From DASRJG01 sp032124015 (GTDB lineage Bacteria > Acidobacteriota > Polarisedimenticolia > Polarisedimenticolales > DASRJG01), in NCBI GenBank assembly GCA_032124015.1, contig JAQBEH010000098.1:1-64000 (forward strand): a DNA stretch of 64,000 bases, written 5' to 3'. This document shows, one piece after another, positions 44,479-53,425 of the stretch. The notes beneath the pieces were generated by a model. The model did no database searches and was not told the origin of the DNA. It saw only the letters and a list, made by a program, of their open reading frames with translations. Both the position numbers and the translations under genes were made by a program. The first letter of the stretch is position 1; each line of letters starts with the position of its first letter.

Positions 44479-45933
44479 ATGAAGAGATCGATCAAAACTG
44501 CCGCGACAGTTCCGCTCGCGCTCGTGATGCTGGCCGCTATCGCGGCCACCCTCCTCGCCGCCTGTGCGAAACCGGGGCCAACCAGTTCCGCGCCGGGCAT
44601 CGAGGAGACGAAAGCCATCGCCGAGGAGGGCTTCATCTACGGTCTGCCGATCGTGATGAACTACGCGGTGATGAACGAATTCTGCGTGGACCCCGCGTCG
44701 TCGCAGTACAAGGGGCCGTTCAATCAGATCAGCAACGAGGCCCGTGTCTTCACTTACAAGGACACCGCCGTCGTCACGCCCAACAGCGACACGCCGTATT
44801 CTATGCTCTGGCTCGATCTGCGCGCGGAGCCGATCGTGATCTCGGTCCCCGCCGTGGACAAGGCGCGTTACTACTCGGTTCAACTGATCGACGGGAACGC
44901 CTACAACTACGGCTACATCGGCAGCCGCGCGACCGGGAGCGAGGCTGGCGACTATCTCGTGACCGGCCCGGACTGGAAGGGCGAGACTCCCGTGGGGGTC
45001 AAAGACGTCTTCAACTCGACGACGCCGTTCGCGCTCACCGTCTTCCGAACGCAGCTCTTCAACGCCGACGACATGCCCAACGTGGTTAAGGTACAGGCGG
45101 GATACAAGGCCCAGCCCCTCTCCGCATTCCTCGACCAGCCCGCTCCGCCCGCCGCGCCGACGATCGATTTTCTCCCGGCGACGACCGCGGGGATCAAGGC
45201 GAACTTCTTCGAGTATCTCGAGTTCGCCCTTCGGTTCGTGCCCCCAACGCCCGACAACAAGGACATCCTCGCCAAGCTCGCGAGCATCGGTATTGGGCCA
45301 GGCAAGACCTTCGACTTCAAGGATCTCTCGCCGGAACACAAGGGCGCCGCGTTGCTCGCCATGAAAGAGGGCGACGGCAAGGTGGACAAGTATCTGGCCG
45401 CCGGCATGAAAGACATCAACGGGTGGAAAATCGGTTCACTCTTTGGCGATCAGGCGTTCTACAACGGCGACTGGCTGAAGCGAGCCGCCGCGGCCAAGGG
45501 CGGGATCTACGGAAACGACGCCGTCGAGGCCACCTATCCCATGACCCGGGTCGACGCGACGGGCGAGACGCTCGATGGCAGCAAGAGCAACTACACCCTC
45601 ACATTTCCCGCCGGGCAGCTTCCACCGGTGAACGCCTTCTGGTCGGTGACGATGTATGACGGAAAGAGCCAGTTCCTGATCGAGAATCCGATCAACCGCT
45701 ACCTGATCAATGCGCCGATGCTGCCGAACATGAAGAAGAACGCGGATGGCTCGCTGACTCTGTACATCCAAAAAGACACGCCAAGCGCCGACAAAGAGAG
45801 CAACTGGCTCCCCGCTCCCAATGACACCATCTACCTCGTGATGCGCCTCTACTGGCCGAAGACGGAAGATCCGTCCATCCTCCCGGCCGGCGACGGTACC
45901 TGGAAGCCGCCGAGCGTCGAGAAGGCGAGCTGA
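44479..45933 (+). CDS. DUF1254/DUF1214 lipoprotein
   Basis: 484 residues, divergent from lexA, with AAGGA upstream. A signal peptide ends in a lipobox-like LLAAC (Cys near residue 29). The DUF1254 part spans about residues 45-190 (EEGFIYGLPIVMNYAVMNEF, VVTPNSDTPYSMLWLDLRAEP). The C-terminal DUF1214 part holds PVNAFWSVTMYDGKSQFL and ends with DTIYLVMRLYWPK. Both domains usually occur together in exported proteins of unknown activity. Confidence 0.9.
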   Translation: MKRSIKTAATVPLALVMLAAIAATLLAACAKPGPTSSAPGIEETKAIAEEGFIYGLPIVMNYAVMNEFCVDPASSQYKGPFNQISNEARVFTYKDTAVVTPNSDTPYSMLWLDLRAEPIVISVPAVDKARYYSVQLIDGNAYNYGYIGSRATGSEAGDYLVTGPDWKGETPVGVKDVFNSTTPFALTVFRTQLFNADDMPNVVKVQAGYKAQPLSAFLDQPAPPAAPTIDFLPATTAGIKANFFEYLEFALRFVPPTPDNKDILAKLASIGIGPGKTFDFKDLSPEHKGAALLAMKEGDGKVDKYLAAGMKDINGWKIGSLFGDQAFYNGDWLKRAAAAKGGIYGNDAVEATYPMTRVDATGETLDGSKSNYTLTFPAGQLPPVNAFWSVTMYDGKSQFLIENPINRYLINAPMLPNMKKNADGSLTLYIQKDTPSADKESNWLPAPNDTIYLVMRLYWPKTEDPSILPAGDGTWKPPSVEKAS

Positions 45934-46739
45934 TCCGGCCTAGGCCACGGCTCGCCGCGCCTCCACCCCTCCCCCGCGAACACGGGGCTTGGACGATGCT
46001 CGTCATCCCCATGGTGCTCGGGCTCGCCGCGGGAGGCTGGCGCTCGGCGGCGGCGTGGCTTGTGGCCCCGGCGGCGGTGCATGTTTTTCTCGCGCACCAC
46101 GCGATCGTCCCGTGGGCCCAGCGGGCACGCGAGCGGAAGCCGTCGTTGCCGGGCTACGCGGTGCGTCGCCTGGCCTGGGGTGCGATCTACCTGGTCGGGG
46201 GCGCGCTCTTTTTCTCGTGCGCCGTGCTCGTGGCGGGTCCGGCCGCGCGGGGACCGTTTCTCGCGATCGCGGGCGTTGCGGCGGGGCTCGCAGCCGTCTA
46301 CGCCGCAGCCTCCGTGCTGGGTCGCGCGCGCTCGATCGGGTTCGAGGCGCTCGGACTGACAGGAGTGTCGTTGAGCGCTCCGATGATGGCCGCAGCCTCC
46401 GGCCAGCCCTTGGATCGCTCCATCTTCGGCGCCGCGGGACTCGCCCTCGGCTATTTTCTCTCGTCGGTCGCGTACGTGCGCGCGTATGAAAAGCTGCGAG
46501 TGAACCGACACGCGGCTGTGGGTTGGTGCATCCTCGCGCACGTCGCGCTCGCGGCGGCGCTCGTTGGCCTGGCCTCTTTCGGAGCGCTTCCCCCGTGGTG
46601 GTGGATCGCGTTCGTCCCCGTTGTCGCTCGGACCGTGTGGGGACTCGCGTTTCCTCCCGGCAACGTGCGACAGGTGGGCCTCCGCGAGGTCTGGGTGGCC
46701 GCAGCGTTCACCGTGCTCGCGTGCGTGGCGCTGAGATAG
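45930..46739 (+). CDS. YwiC-like membrane protein, probable non-AUG start
   Basis: The first ATG in frame is 45996. The family's conserved REHGAW motif, however, is encoded upstream of it (45975-45992, REHGAWTM). The frame stays open into the preceding gene with no ATG, GTG or TTG nearby; CTG 45930 overlaps the TGA of the DUF1254 gene and is my best guess. The protein is about 269 residues with some eight hydrophobic segments. Function unknown. Its TAG stop abuts the palindrome S5. Confidence 0.78.
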   Translation: MIRPRPRLAAPPPLPREHGAWTMLVIPMVLGLAAGGWRSAAAWLVAPAAVHVFLAHHAIVPWAQRARERKPSLPGYAVRRLAWGAIYLVGGALFFSCAVLVAGPAARGPFLAIAGVAAGLAAVYAAASVLGRARSIGFEALGLTGVSLSAPMMAAASGQPLDRSIFGAAGLALGYFLSSVAYVRAYEKLRVNRHAAVGWCILAHVALAAALVGLASFGALPPWWWIAFVPVVARTVWGLAFPPGNVRQVGLREVWVAAAFTVLACVALR

Positions 46740-46779
46740 GGACAGTGAAATAGGGGACAGTCGCCTATTTCACTGTCCC
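46739..46779. repeat. Short palindromic unit S5 between convergent genes
   Basis: GGGACAGTGAAATAGG and its perfect reverse complement (46764-46779) surround GGACAGTCG. It lies between the stops of the YwiC-like protein (46737-46739) and the amidohydrolase (46765). The last codons of the amidohydrolase (GTVK-stop) are read from it. The central GGGGACAGTC relates it to the other short units. Confidence 0.85.
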
Positions 46780-48480
46780 CCGATAGACCACCTTGCCACC
46801 CACGATGGTGTAGGCAACCTTCGCGCTCTCTATCTCGTCATCCGGAATCGTGAGGATGTCGCGGGTCAGAACGGTCACGTCGGCGAGCTTCCCGACGGCG
46901 AGCGAACCCTTGAGCTCCTCCTCGAAGGCGGCGTACGCGGCGTTGACGGTGTACGAGCGGAGGGCCTCTATGCGAGACATCTTCTGTTGCGGGTAGAACG
47001 CGCTCCCGTCTGGGAGGATGCGGGTCACGGAGGCGTGGAAGTTCGCGATCGGATCGACGTCTTCGACGGGAACATCCGTTCCGTTGCACACGATCGCGCC
47101 GGAGTCGATGAGGTCCCTCCACACGTAGGCACCCTCCTCGGCGCGCTTCGCGCCGAGTCGCGCGGGGACCCACGAGCCGTCTGAGACGCAGTGGATCCCC
47201 TGAATCGACGCGACGACGCCGAGCGTCTCGAATCGCGGAACGTCGGAGGGGCTCAAATGCTGGGCGTGCTCGACGCGCCATCGAAGATTCTTTCGATCCG
47301 GATGCGCGCGGAAGGTTCGCTCGTAGAGATCGAGCGTCTCGCGGTTCGCGCGGTCGCCGATGGCGTGGATGCAGAGTTGGAAGTCGTTCTCGATCGCGAT
47401 ACGCGCGGTCTCCTCGATGTCGGCGACCGGATCGGTGTTCAAGCCCGAAGTCGACGGCTGGTCGGAGTAGGGCTCGAGCAGCCACGCTCCGCGCGAGCCG
47501 AGCGCGCCGTCCATCTGCCGCTTGATCGCGCGCACCGTGAGGAAGTCGTTGCCTAGGCCCACGATCCGGTACGCGGGCAGGCGCGCCTTCAGTAAGGCGT
47601 TGTCTTCGCGCACCATGACCCAGAGCCGCATCCGAAGTTGCCCATCCTCGGCCATCTTCAGGAGTTGGTCGATCGTGGCGAACGTCGAACCGGCATCCTC
47701 AAACGTCGTGATTCCCTTGGACAGGCACTCGTCCTGAGCCAGCTCGACGGCGCGGACGGTTTCAGCGTCGATCTCCGCCGGATCCCGCTTCGCGCGTGCT
47801 TCGTCCATCGCGCGTGTCACGAGCTCGGCCGCGTTCTCGATCAGCACGCCCGTCGCGCGTCCTGCGGCGTCGCGGACGATTCGGCCCCCGGGCGGATCGG
47901 CCGTCCCCTCGTCGATCCCGCCCGCTCGAAGCGCCGCAGCGTTCGCGATGACGGCGTGCCCCGAAGCGTGCTTGAGCACGACCGGGTTCGCCGGAGCGAC
48001 CCCGTCAAGGGAATCCTGCGTGGGGTATCCCTCGACGGTCCGCGCGGGCTGCTGCTCCCACTTCTCCTGGTGCCATCCTCTTCCGAAAATCCAGGCGCCG
48101 GGCTTTGCGCTACCCGCTGCCTCGCGGACCCGCTCGACGACCTCCTCCCAGGAACGGGTCGTCTTGAGATCCACGTTCATACGCAAGACGCCAAGGTTCA
48201 AGAGGTGCCCGTGCGATTCGATCAGGCCCGGCACCGCCAGCATGCCGTCGAGGCGGACGACCTCTGTTTCCGGCCCGACGAGCGCCTGAATCTGTTCGTC
48301 GCTGCCCACGGCAACGATCGATCCTGCGCGCGCGGCGAGCGCCGTCGCTTCCGGCCGACTGGGGTCGAGCGTCACGATCTTTCCGCCGAGGAGCACCAAG
48401 TCCGCGGGTTCGGGGGCGCGGGCGCACCCGACGAGATCGAGGATCAGCGCGAGAAGAAGCCAGCGCGGAATCGTCGTCAC
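46765..48480 (-). CDS. YtcJ-like metal-dependent amidohydrolase, lipoprotein
   Basis: 571 residues from GTG 48480, which overlaps the stop of the upstream gene (GTGA). The signal sequence LLLALILDLVGCA ends in a lipobox. The amidohydrolase barrel has PGLIESHGHLLNLG (first His pair), LKHASGHAV, QLCIHAIGDRAN, RVEHAQHLSP and NGTDVPVED near residue 495 (final Asp), plus the C-terminal GSLAVGKLADVTVL typical of the composite sandwich domain. The YtcJ group hydrolyses amides of unknown origin. The last four residues come from repeat S5. Confidence 0.9.
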   Translation of the reverse strand: MTTIPRWLLLALILDLVGCARAPEPADLVLLGGKIVTLDPSRPEATALAARAGSIVAVGSDEQIQALVGPETEVVRLDGMLAVPGLIESHGHLLNLGVLRMNVDLKTTRSWEEVVERVREAAGSAKPGAWIFGRGWHQEKWEQQPARTVEGYPTQDSLDGVAPANPVVLKHASGHAVIANAAALRAGGIDEGTADPPGGRIVRDAAGRATGVLIENAAELVTRAMDEARAKRDPAEIDAETVRAVELAQDECLSKGITTFEDAGSTFATIDQLLKMAEDGQLRMRLWVMVREDNALLKARLPAYRIVGLGNDFLTVRAIKRQMDGALGSRGAWLLEPYSDQPSTSGLNTDPVADIEETARIAIENDFQLCIHAIGDRANRETLDLYERTFRAHPDRKNLRWRVEHAQHLSPSDVPRFETLGVVASIQGIHCVSDGSWVPARLGAKRAEEGAYVWRDLIDSGAIVCNGTDVPVEDVDPIANFHASVTRILPDGSAFYPQQKMSRIEALRSYTVNAAYAAFEEELKGSLAVGKLADVTVLTRDILTIPDDEIESAKVAYTIVGGKVVYRGTVK

Positions 48481-49424
48481 TCCAGCGGAATCCGATCTTT
48501 GTTGACCGCAAGCCACTGGGCGAAGGTCTGGAGCTTCGGGTTCAGCGACCGGCTCAACGCGAGCGGCCGGTTGCCGCAATACATCTCGTTGAAATCGGCC
48601 TTGAACTGAAACATGTTACCCAGATCGTCGGCACCGGGGAACCCGAACGAACGGTACACGTCCGGAGGCACCGCGTTGTAAACGATTTCTTGCCCGAGCG
48701 CCTTGCTCAGCTCCGCCGCCATCTGCGCGCCGGTCAGATGCTCGCCGGCGATGCCGACGGTCTTTCCGATGAACTCGTCGCCGCGCTTGAAGATGCCGTA
48801 GGCGCACGCGCCGATGTCCGAAGCCGCCATGCCGGAGAGCTTCCTATCGCCCATCGGAAGCGTGAACGCAAGCTTGCCGTCCGCGCCCTTTTTCGGCCCC
48901 ATGCCGAAGTGGATGAGGTTGTCCCAGTAGAACGACGTGTACAGGAACGTAACGGGCACGCCCAGCTCGGTGAAGTAGTGATCGGCATCGGCCTTCGAGT
49001 CGAAGTGCGGCACCTTGTACTTTCCTTGCAGCGTCGGCATCCGGTTGTCGCTCAGCGGAATCGACTTTCGCGTGTCCTCGAACGTCGACCAGATCGCGTG
49101 CTTCACGCCGGCGTCCTTGGCGGCGATCGCCATGTTGCGAGCCTGTTGGCCCTCGCGCTCCGGCGAGAAGTGGTCCCAGAAGAAGGTGACACAGTAGGCG
49201 CCGTAGGCTCCCGCGAACGCCTTCTTCATGCTCTCCACGTCGTCGACGTTTGCGGCGACGACTTCAGCCCCGGCCTTGGCCAAGGCCTTGGCTTTGTCCG
49301 AGTTGACGTCGCGCGTCAGCGCACGTACCGCGAAACCCCCGTCAGGATCGGCCAGGACCGCACGAGTCAGTCCGCCGCCCTGGGCACCGGTCGCTCCCGC
49401 GACCGCGATGATCTTCTTCGCCAT
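48477..49424 (-). CDS. NmrA-like atypical short-chain dehydrogenase
   Basis: 315 residues from ATG 49424, behind AAAGGGGAG. The NAD(P)-binding motif GATGAQGGGL is at residues 10-19. VRALTRD, AANVDDVESMKKAF and GVKHAIWSTFED follow the HSCARG/NmrA pattern. The catalytic Tyr of classical SDRs is replaced, as usual in NmrA proteins, which often sense the NADP redox state. It precedes, and is translationally coupled to, the amidohydrolase. Confidence 0.9.
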   Translation of the reverse strand: MAKKIIAVAGATGAQGGGLTRAVLADPDGGFAVRALTRDVNSDKAKALAKAGAEVVAANVDDVESMKKAFAGAYGAYCVTFFWDHFSPEREGQQARNMAIAAKDAGVKHAIWSTFEDTRKSIPLSDNRMPTLQGKYKVPHFDSKADADHYFTELGVPVTFLYTSFYWDNLIHFGMGPKKGADGKLAFTLPMGDRKLSGMAASDIGACAYGIFKRGDEFIGKTVGIAGEHLTGAQMAAELSKALGQEIVYNAVPPDVYRSFGFPGADDLGNMFQFKADFNEMYCGNRPLALSRSLNPKLQTFAQWLAVNKDRIPLE

Positions 49425-49462
49425 TGGACTCCCCTTTCTTTGGTGAGGTGGAGTCCCGCAGT

Positions 49463-50602
49463 TTAGCAGGCGTGGAAGGCCTGAAGCGCCCACTCGACGG
49501 CTCGCGCGTATTCGTCCACGATCCCGCCCCAGTTCGGGCTGATCTCCGCACGCATCGCGTCGGCGAGTGAGATCGAGGCGATCGCATCGCAGAGCTTCCT
49601 CGGATTCCCCGAGCCGTCGCACACGCCGCAGGCGTTCGTCGCCCGCTCCACGTGCCAGAGCGCGACCAGGCGCGCGATTCCGAGGAGATCGTCCATCGTG
49701 TCTCGTACGTCGAGCGGATCGAGCGAGCCCGGCGACGCCAACACACCAGAGAGCACGGACAACACCGCTTCGAAATCGGTTTTCAAGACGTTGTCGTCGC
49801 GCATCGGGTCGTCGTTCGCAAGCGTCGCCAGAGCGGCGTTGGCTCTAGCCGTCGCCTCGGCCAACGCCGCGGCTTGCGGCGTCCCGGCGCCCGCACCTGC
49901 GGTGAGCGCGTCAAGCGGTCCACCCGCGCCGGCCAAGCCCGCAAGCTGTTGGATAGCAAGGTCGCGCAACGACCCCGACGGGTCGAGGGGCGTCGCGGTA
50001 ATCGTCGGAAAATCGGCAAGGCTGACACCCTCGACGATGACGCGCACCGAGCCGGTTCCCGGAACCGACGCAACGGCCAGCGCCCGGTACGACCCGTCGC
50101 CGAGATCGGCGACCGGACCGGACAGTTGCGCGGGCCAAAGGAGCGACGCGTCGAGCGCGATCGCCAGCCCTCTCCCAAGGAGGACACCGTTCGCGTCCCT
50201 GGGCTCGACGGTGATCGAGGCCGTCTGCAAACCGTCGGCGCGGATCGAGGCGGGAGCCACCGCAACCGTCGAGGCGCTCGCATCGACCGGTGCGGATGCG
50301 GCGTTGGCGTCGTCGAATCCGATCCGGATCCGGTGCGTCACCGAGTTGAGCTGCACGGAGATTGCAAGCGCGCTTCCGGAAGCGTCGTAAACCTGGTAGA
50401 AGTAGTCCGACGCGTTCAGCATCGATGCGATGTCGTCGTCGAAGGGCGACGTCACAATCGTGGCCAACGGCGGGGCCGTGCTGACGGCTTGCCCAGTCGT
50501 GGCCCTGCGCACTTGAAACGGCCCGGCGGCCGGGACTGCTGTGAAGGGGGTCGCCACCAGGGCGGCCAGGGCTGCGGCTCGGATCATGTGGTTTGTTTTC
50601 AT
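49463..50602 (-). CDS. Exported protein with an invasin/Big-like Ig domain
   Basis: 379 residues with a signal peptide (AAALAALVATPFTAVPAA). Residues about 105-200 (ASTVAVAPASIRADGLQTAS, then ITVEPRDANGVLLG) are a bacterial Ig-like domain of the invasin/intimin type. The C-terminal half is helical, with a CGVCDGSG motif near residue 327 and a C-terminal Cys, so disulfides are likely. An adhesive or structural role is inferred from the fold only. It follows the NmrA-like gene's promoter side and is read from the same strand as the kinases. Confidence 0.75.
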   Translation of the reverse strand: MKTNHMIRAAALAALVATPFTAVPAAGPFQVRRATTGQAVSTAPPLATIVTSPFDDDIASMLNASDYFYQVYDASGSALAISVQLNSVTHRIRIGFDDANAASAPVDASASTVAVAPASIRADGLQTASITVEPRDANGVLLGRGLAIALDASLLWPAQLSGPVADLGDGSYRALAVASVPGTGSVRVIVEGVSLADFPTITATPLDPSGSLRDLAIQQLAGLAGAGGPLDALTAGAGAGTPQAAALAEATARANAALATLANDDPMRDDNVLKTDFEAVLSVLSGVLASPGSLDPLDVRDTMDDLLGIARLVALWHVERATNACGVCDGSGNPRKLCDAIASISLADAMRAEISPNWGGIVDEYARAVEWALQAFHAC

Positions 50603-50651
50603 GGCAGTTCCAACTTCGGAACCGCGCGAGGGCGGGTCAACGGCCGCCGCT

Positions 50652-50758
50652 GCCGAACAGCTTCAAAACCTACAGGATGGGCGGCAAAACCGTGCCGACA
50701 GGGGCCGACAGCTTCAAGAAAGGGGGAGCAAATAAATATCTTGCGAGGCCCCGTCCAA
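50652..50758 (-). promoter_or_regulatory. Candidate promoter and direct repeats upstream of the Ig-like protein
   Basis: The 159-base gap between the kinase stop and this gene holds two similar direct repeats: GCCGAACAGCTTCAAAA (50652-50668) and GCCGACAGCTTCAAGAA (50704-50720). Further upstream (minus strand) TTGGAC is followed 17 bases later by TTATTT in an AT-rich patch near 50729-50735. Together they look like a promoter with a duplicated upstream-untranslated or operator site. No factor can be named. Confidence 0.35.
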
Positions 50759-50761
50759 GTC

Positions 50762-53425
50762 TCATTTCCTCAGCTGTGCTGTCCAATTGACGTCAATCGT
50801 AATCGAGGGAGTCACCGTCGCCCCGGCGGGCGACGAGGCCAGGATGCGCTGGCCGTCAGGCGCGAAATCGACACCGGTAAAGTCGGAGCGTAGCTTGAAC
50901 AGCGCCCGCGGCTCACCGGCCTGGAACGACGCCCCGGTCGTCACGTCCGCCGCCATGACGGTGAAGCCGTCCGCGGCCATGAACATCAACTCCTTGCCGC
51001 CGCGCGTCCAGCAGCTCGCGGCGTAGGCCGTGCCTCCATTCGACACCTGGTACTTGGCGCCGGGAACGGGGAAGGACTGAACGAACAGCTCCAGGCGCCC
51101 CGCCTCGTCGGATACGTATGCGATCCAGCGACCGTCGGGCGAAACCACGCCCAGGCGTTCGAGCCCCGGCGCGCTGAGAAAAGGAACGGGCGGGCCCTTG
51201 CCGTCGGCGGGCAGCAGGAAGAGATCCCAGCCTGTCTTCGGATCCGGCTGTTCGAAGATGATGGTCTTTCCGTCGGACGACCACGAGGTCGGCTCTTTGA
51301 ACAGGGCACCGCCCTTGAGCACGGCCGTTTCCTCGGCGGCCCCGTTGACGGATTTCACGAAGATGTCCTCGGGTCCGAATCGGTCCGATGAGAAGGCGAT
51401 ACGGCTCCCGTCGGGAGACCAGGCGATGGAGTAGTTGGTCGATGGCCCGAACGTGAAGCGAGACGGCACCGGGCGATCGAGATCGAAAAGCCAGATGTCG
51501 GACGCCGAGACCCCCGATCGTCGGACCGTGGCGAGGCGCTTCCCGTCCGGCGAGAGCCGGACCTGCTCGAAGCGCCCGGTGGGAACGGGAATCTCGCCGA
51601 TGTCCTTCCCCGCGCGGTCGTACCACTTGAGAGTCGTGTTCGGCAGGCCCATGCCCCAGCGGGTCATCACGCCATCGTTCGACACCGACACGACCGGCGC
51701 GCCGGTCCACCCCGAGGGTGCGGGCGCTTCGCCGAGGCTGGCGGGCTCCCCCGTCGTCTTCAGGCTGGCCGCGTCGAACGGCTGCGCGACGAGCGTGTTG
51801 TCGCGCATGTAGATCAGGTACCCCGGCTCGGCGTAGACGGGAGCGCTGCTCGCCGCGAAAAGGAATGTCCTCTCCGTCGAGTCGATCGATCCCACGAAGA
51901 CGTCGAAATTTCCCTGCTTGGAGGGAAGCGTCACGAAGAGGAAGTGCTTGCCGTCGGGGAGGAAAAAGGGCCAGCGATGTCCGGTCTCCTGCCGCGACTC
52001 GTCGAGGACGGTCACCGGCACGACTTCGCCCCCGCTGTCACGCACGCGGAACAACGGACCGGCCGCCTGGGGGGCCATCACGATCACACCTCTGCTGCTC
52101 CACGTTCCGCCACGACCGTCTCCGGAAGGGCAGATCGTCTCCGGCGCGCCGCCGGCGATCGGGGCCTTCAAGAGCTTGTTGTTCCCGAAGTAGGCGAGGT
52201 AGCGACCGTCGGCCGACCAGAACGGGATGGCCCCGTCTTCGGTCCCGGTGAGCGGCCGCGCGACGAGCGAATCCAAGGGCCTCACCCAGAACGTCACTGT
52301 CCCGGTGGCCGACGCCGCCGAGAACGCGAGGTTGCGGCCGTCGGGGGAGATCCTGGCTTGCACACCGTCGGCAACGAGGGTCACACCGTCAGGTGAGGCG
52401 ACCGAGAATCGGGTCAGGGCTCCGGTCGTGGCGACGGGCCGAACCCGCGTCGCGAGCGTGGCGATCGCGGCGACCGCCGCAATCGTTGCGGCCGCGGCAA
52501 CGATCCAACCTAGTGCGCCGCGCCCGAAGCGCCGCGGCCTCGATGACGCGGGCGAGACGGCCGCTCCTGAGCTCACACCTGAACCGCCGCCTATCCATCG
52601 CAGCTCGCGAGCAAGATCACCCGCATTCTGCCAACGTTCGTCGGGGTCTTTCGCGAGGCAACTCGTCACGACACGGTCGAGCGAGGCCGGCGTCGTCGGG
52701 ATCAGCTGCGAGACCGGTCGCGGGTCGGCCGTGAGGATCGCCGCGATAACGCTCGCCTGGCTCTGTCCCGCGAACGCGCGCTGGCCTGTCAACATCTCGT
52801 AAAGCAGCGCGCCGAACGCGAAGAGGTCCGCACGATGATCCACCGGCTTGCCTTCGAGCTGCTCCGGTGACATGTACTGGACGGTGCCGACGATCGCCCC
52901 GTGAGAGGTAAGCGGCGTCGTGCGCGTGGCCATCTCGACGGCCGTCTCGTCGCGCAGCTTGGCCACGCCGAAGTCGAGCACCTTGGCCCCGGACTTCGTC
53001 AACATGACGTTTCCGGGCTTGAGGTCGCGGTGAACGAGCCCCTGCTTGTGGGCCGCGGAGAGCGCATCGGCAACCTGCGTCGCAATTTTTAGCGCCTCGT
53101 CGAGCTTGATCGGCCCACGCGTCAGGCGGGCACCGAGCGACTCGCCGTCCAAAAGCTCCATGACGAAGTAGTCGGCGGCCCCTTCGCGGCCCACGTCGAA
53201 AAGAGTGCAGATGTGCGGATGGTTGAGCGAAGAGATTGCCCGCGCCTCACGCTCGAAACGTTCGCGGACCTCGGGATTGTCGGAAAGATGCGCGGGAAGG
53301 ATTTTTACGGCGACGTCACGCCCGAGGCGCGTGTCCTTCGCGCGATAGACCTCGCCCATACCGCCCGCGCCAAGCGGGCCGAGAATCTCGTAGGGGCCGA
53401 GACGTGCGCCTGCCGTCAGACTCAT
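50762..53425 (-). CDS. Ser/Thr protein kinase with C-terminal PD40/TolB propeller (paralogue 1)
   Basis: 887 residues from ATG 53425, inside an ATGA overlap with the preceding kinase gene. The kinase domain covers about residues 10-270: GPLGAGGMGEVYRA (P loop), VAVKILP (Lys), VHRDLKPGNVML (catalytic loop) and KVLDFGVAKL (DFG). A transmembrane segment follows near residue 310 (GWIVAAAATIAAVAAIATLA). The rest has repeats such as SPDGRNLAFSA, SADGRYLAYF and SPDGKRLATV of a periplasmic beta-propeller. The layout suggests an outside sensor linked to an inside kinase. Confidence 0.93.
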   Translation of the reverse strand: MSLTAGARLGPYEILGPLGAGGMGEVYRAKDTRLGRDVAVKILPAHLSDNPEVRERFEREARAISSLNHPHICTLFDVGREGAADYFVMELLDGESLGARLTRGPIKLDEALKIATQVADALSAAHKQGLVHRDLKPGNVMLTKSGAKVLDFGVAKLRDETAVEMATRTTPLTSHGAIVGTVQYMSPEQLEGKPVDHRADLFAFGALLYEMLTGQRAFAGQSQASVIAAILTADPRPVSQLIPTTPASLDRVVTSCLAKDPDERWQNAGDLARELRWIGGGSGVSSGAAVSPASSRPRRFGRGALGWIVAAAATIAAVAAIATLATRVRPVATTGALTRFSVASPDGVTLVADGVQARISPDGRNLAFSAASATGTVTFWVRPLDSLVARPLTGTEDGAIPFWSADGRYLAYFGNNKLLKAPIAGGAPETICPSGDGRGGTWSSRGVIVMAPQAAGPLFRVRDSGGEVVPVTVLDESRQETGHRWPFFLPDGKHFLFVTLPSKQGNFDVFVGSIDSTERTFLFAASSAPVYAEPGYLIYMRDNTLVAQPFDAASLKTTGEPASLGEAPAPSGWTGAPVVSVSNDGVMTRWGMGLPNTTLKWYDRAGKDIGEIPVPTGRFEQVRLSPDGKRLATVRRSGVSASDIWLFDLDRPVPSRFTFGPSTNYSIAWSPDGSRIAFSSDRFGPEDIFVKSVNGAAEETAVLKGGALFKEPTSWSSDGKTIIFEQPDPKTGWDLFLLPADGKGPPVPFLSAPGLERLGVVSPDGRWIAYVSDEAGRLELFVQSFPVPGAKYQVSNGGTAYAASCWTRGGKELMFMAADGFTVMAADVTTGASFQAGEPRALFKLRSDFTGVDFAPDGQRILASSPAGATVTPSITIDVNWTAQLRK

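Noticed and set aside
50603..50761. Possible c-di-GMP or other riboswitch upstream of the Ig-like protein.
   Set aside because: The direct repeats drew attention, but no riboswitch consensus could be aligned on the minus strand.
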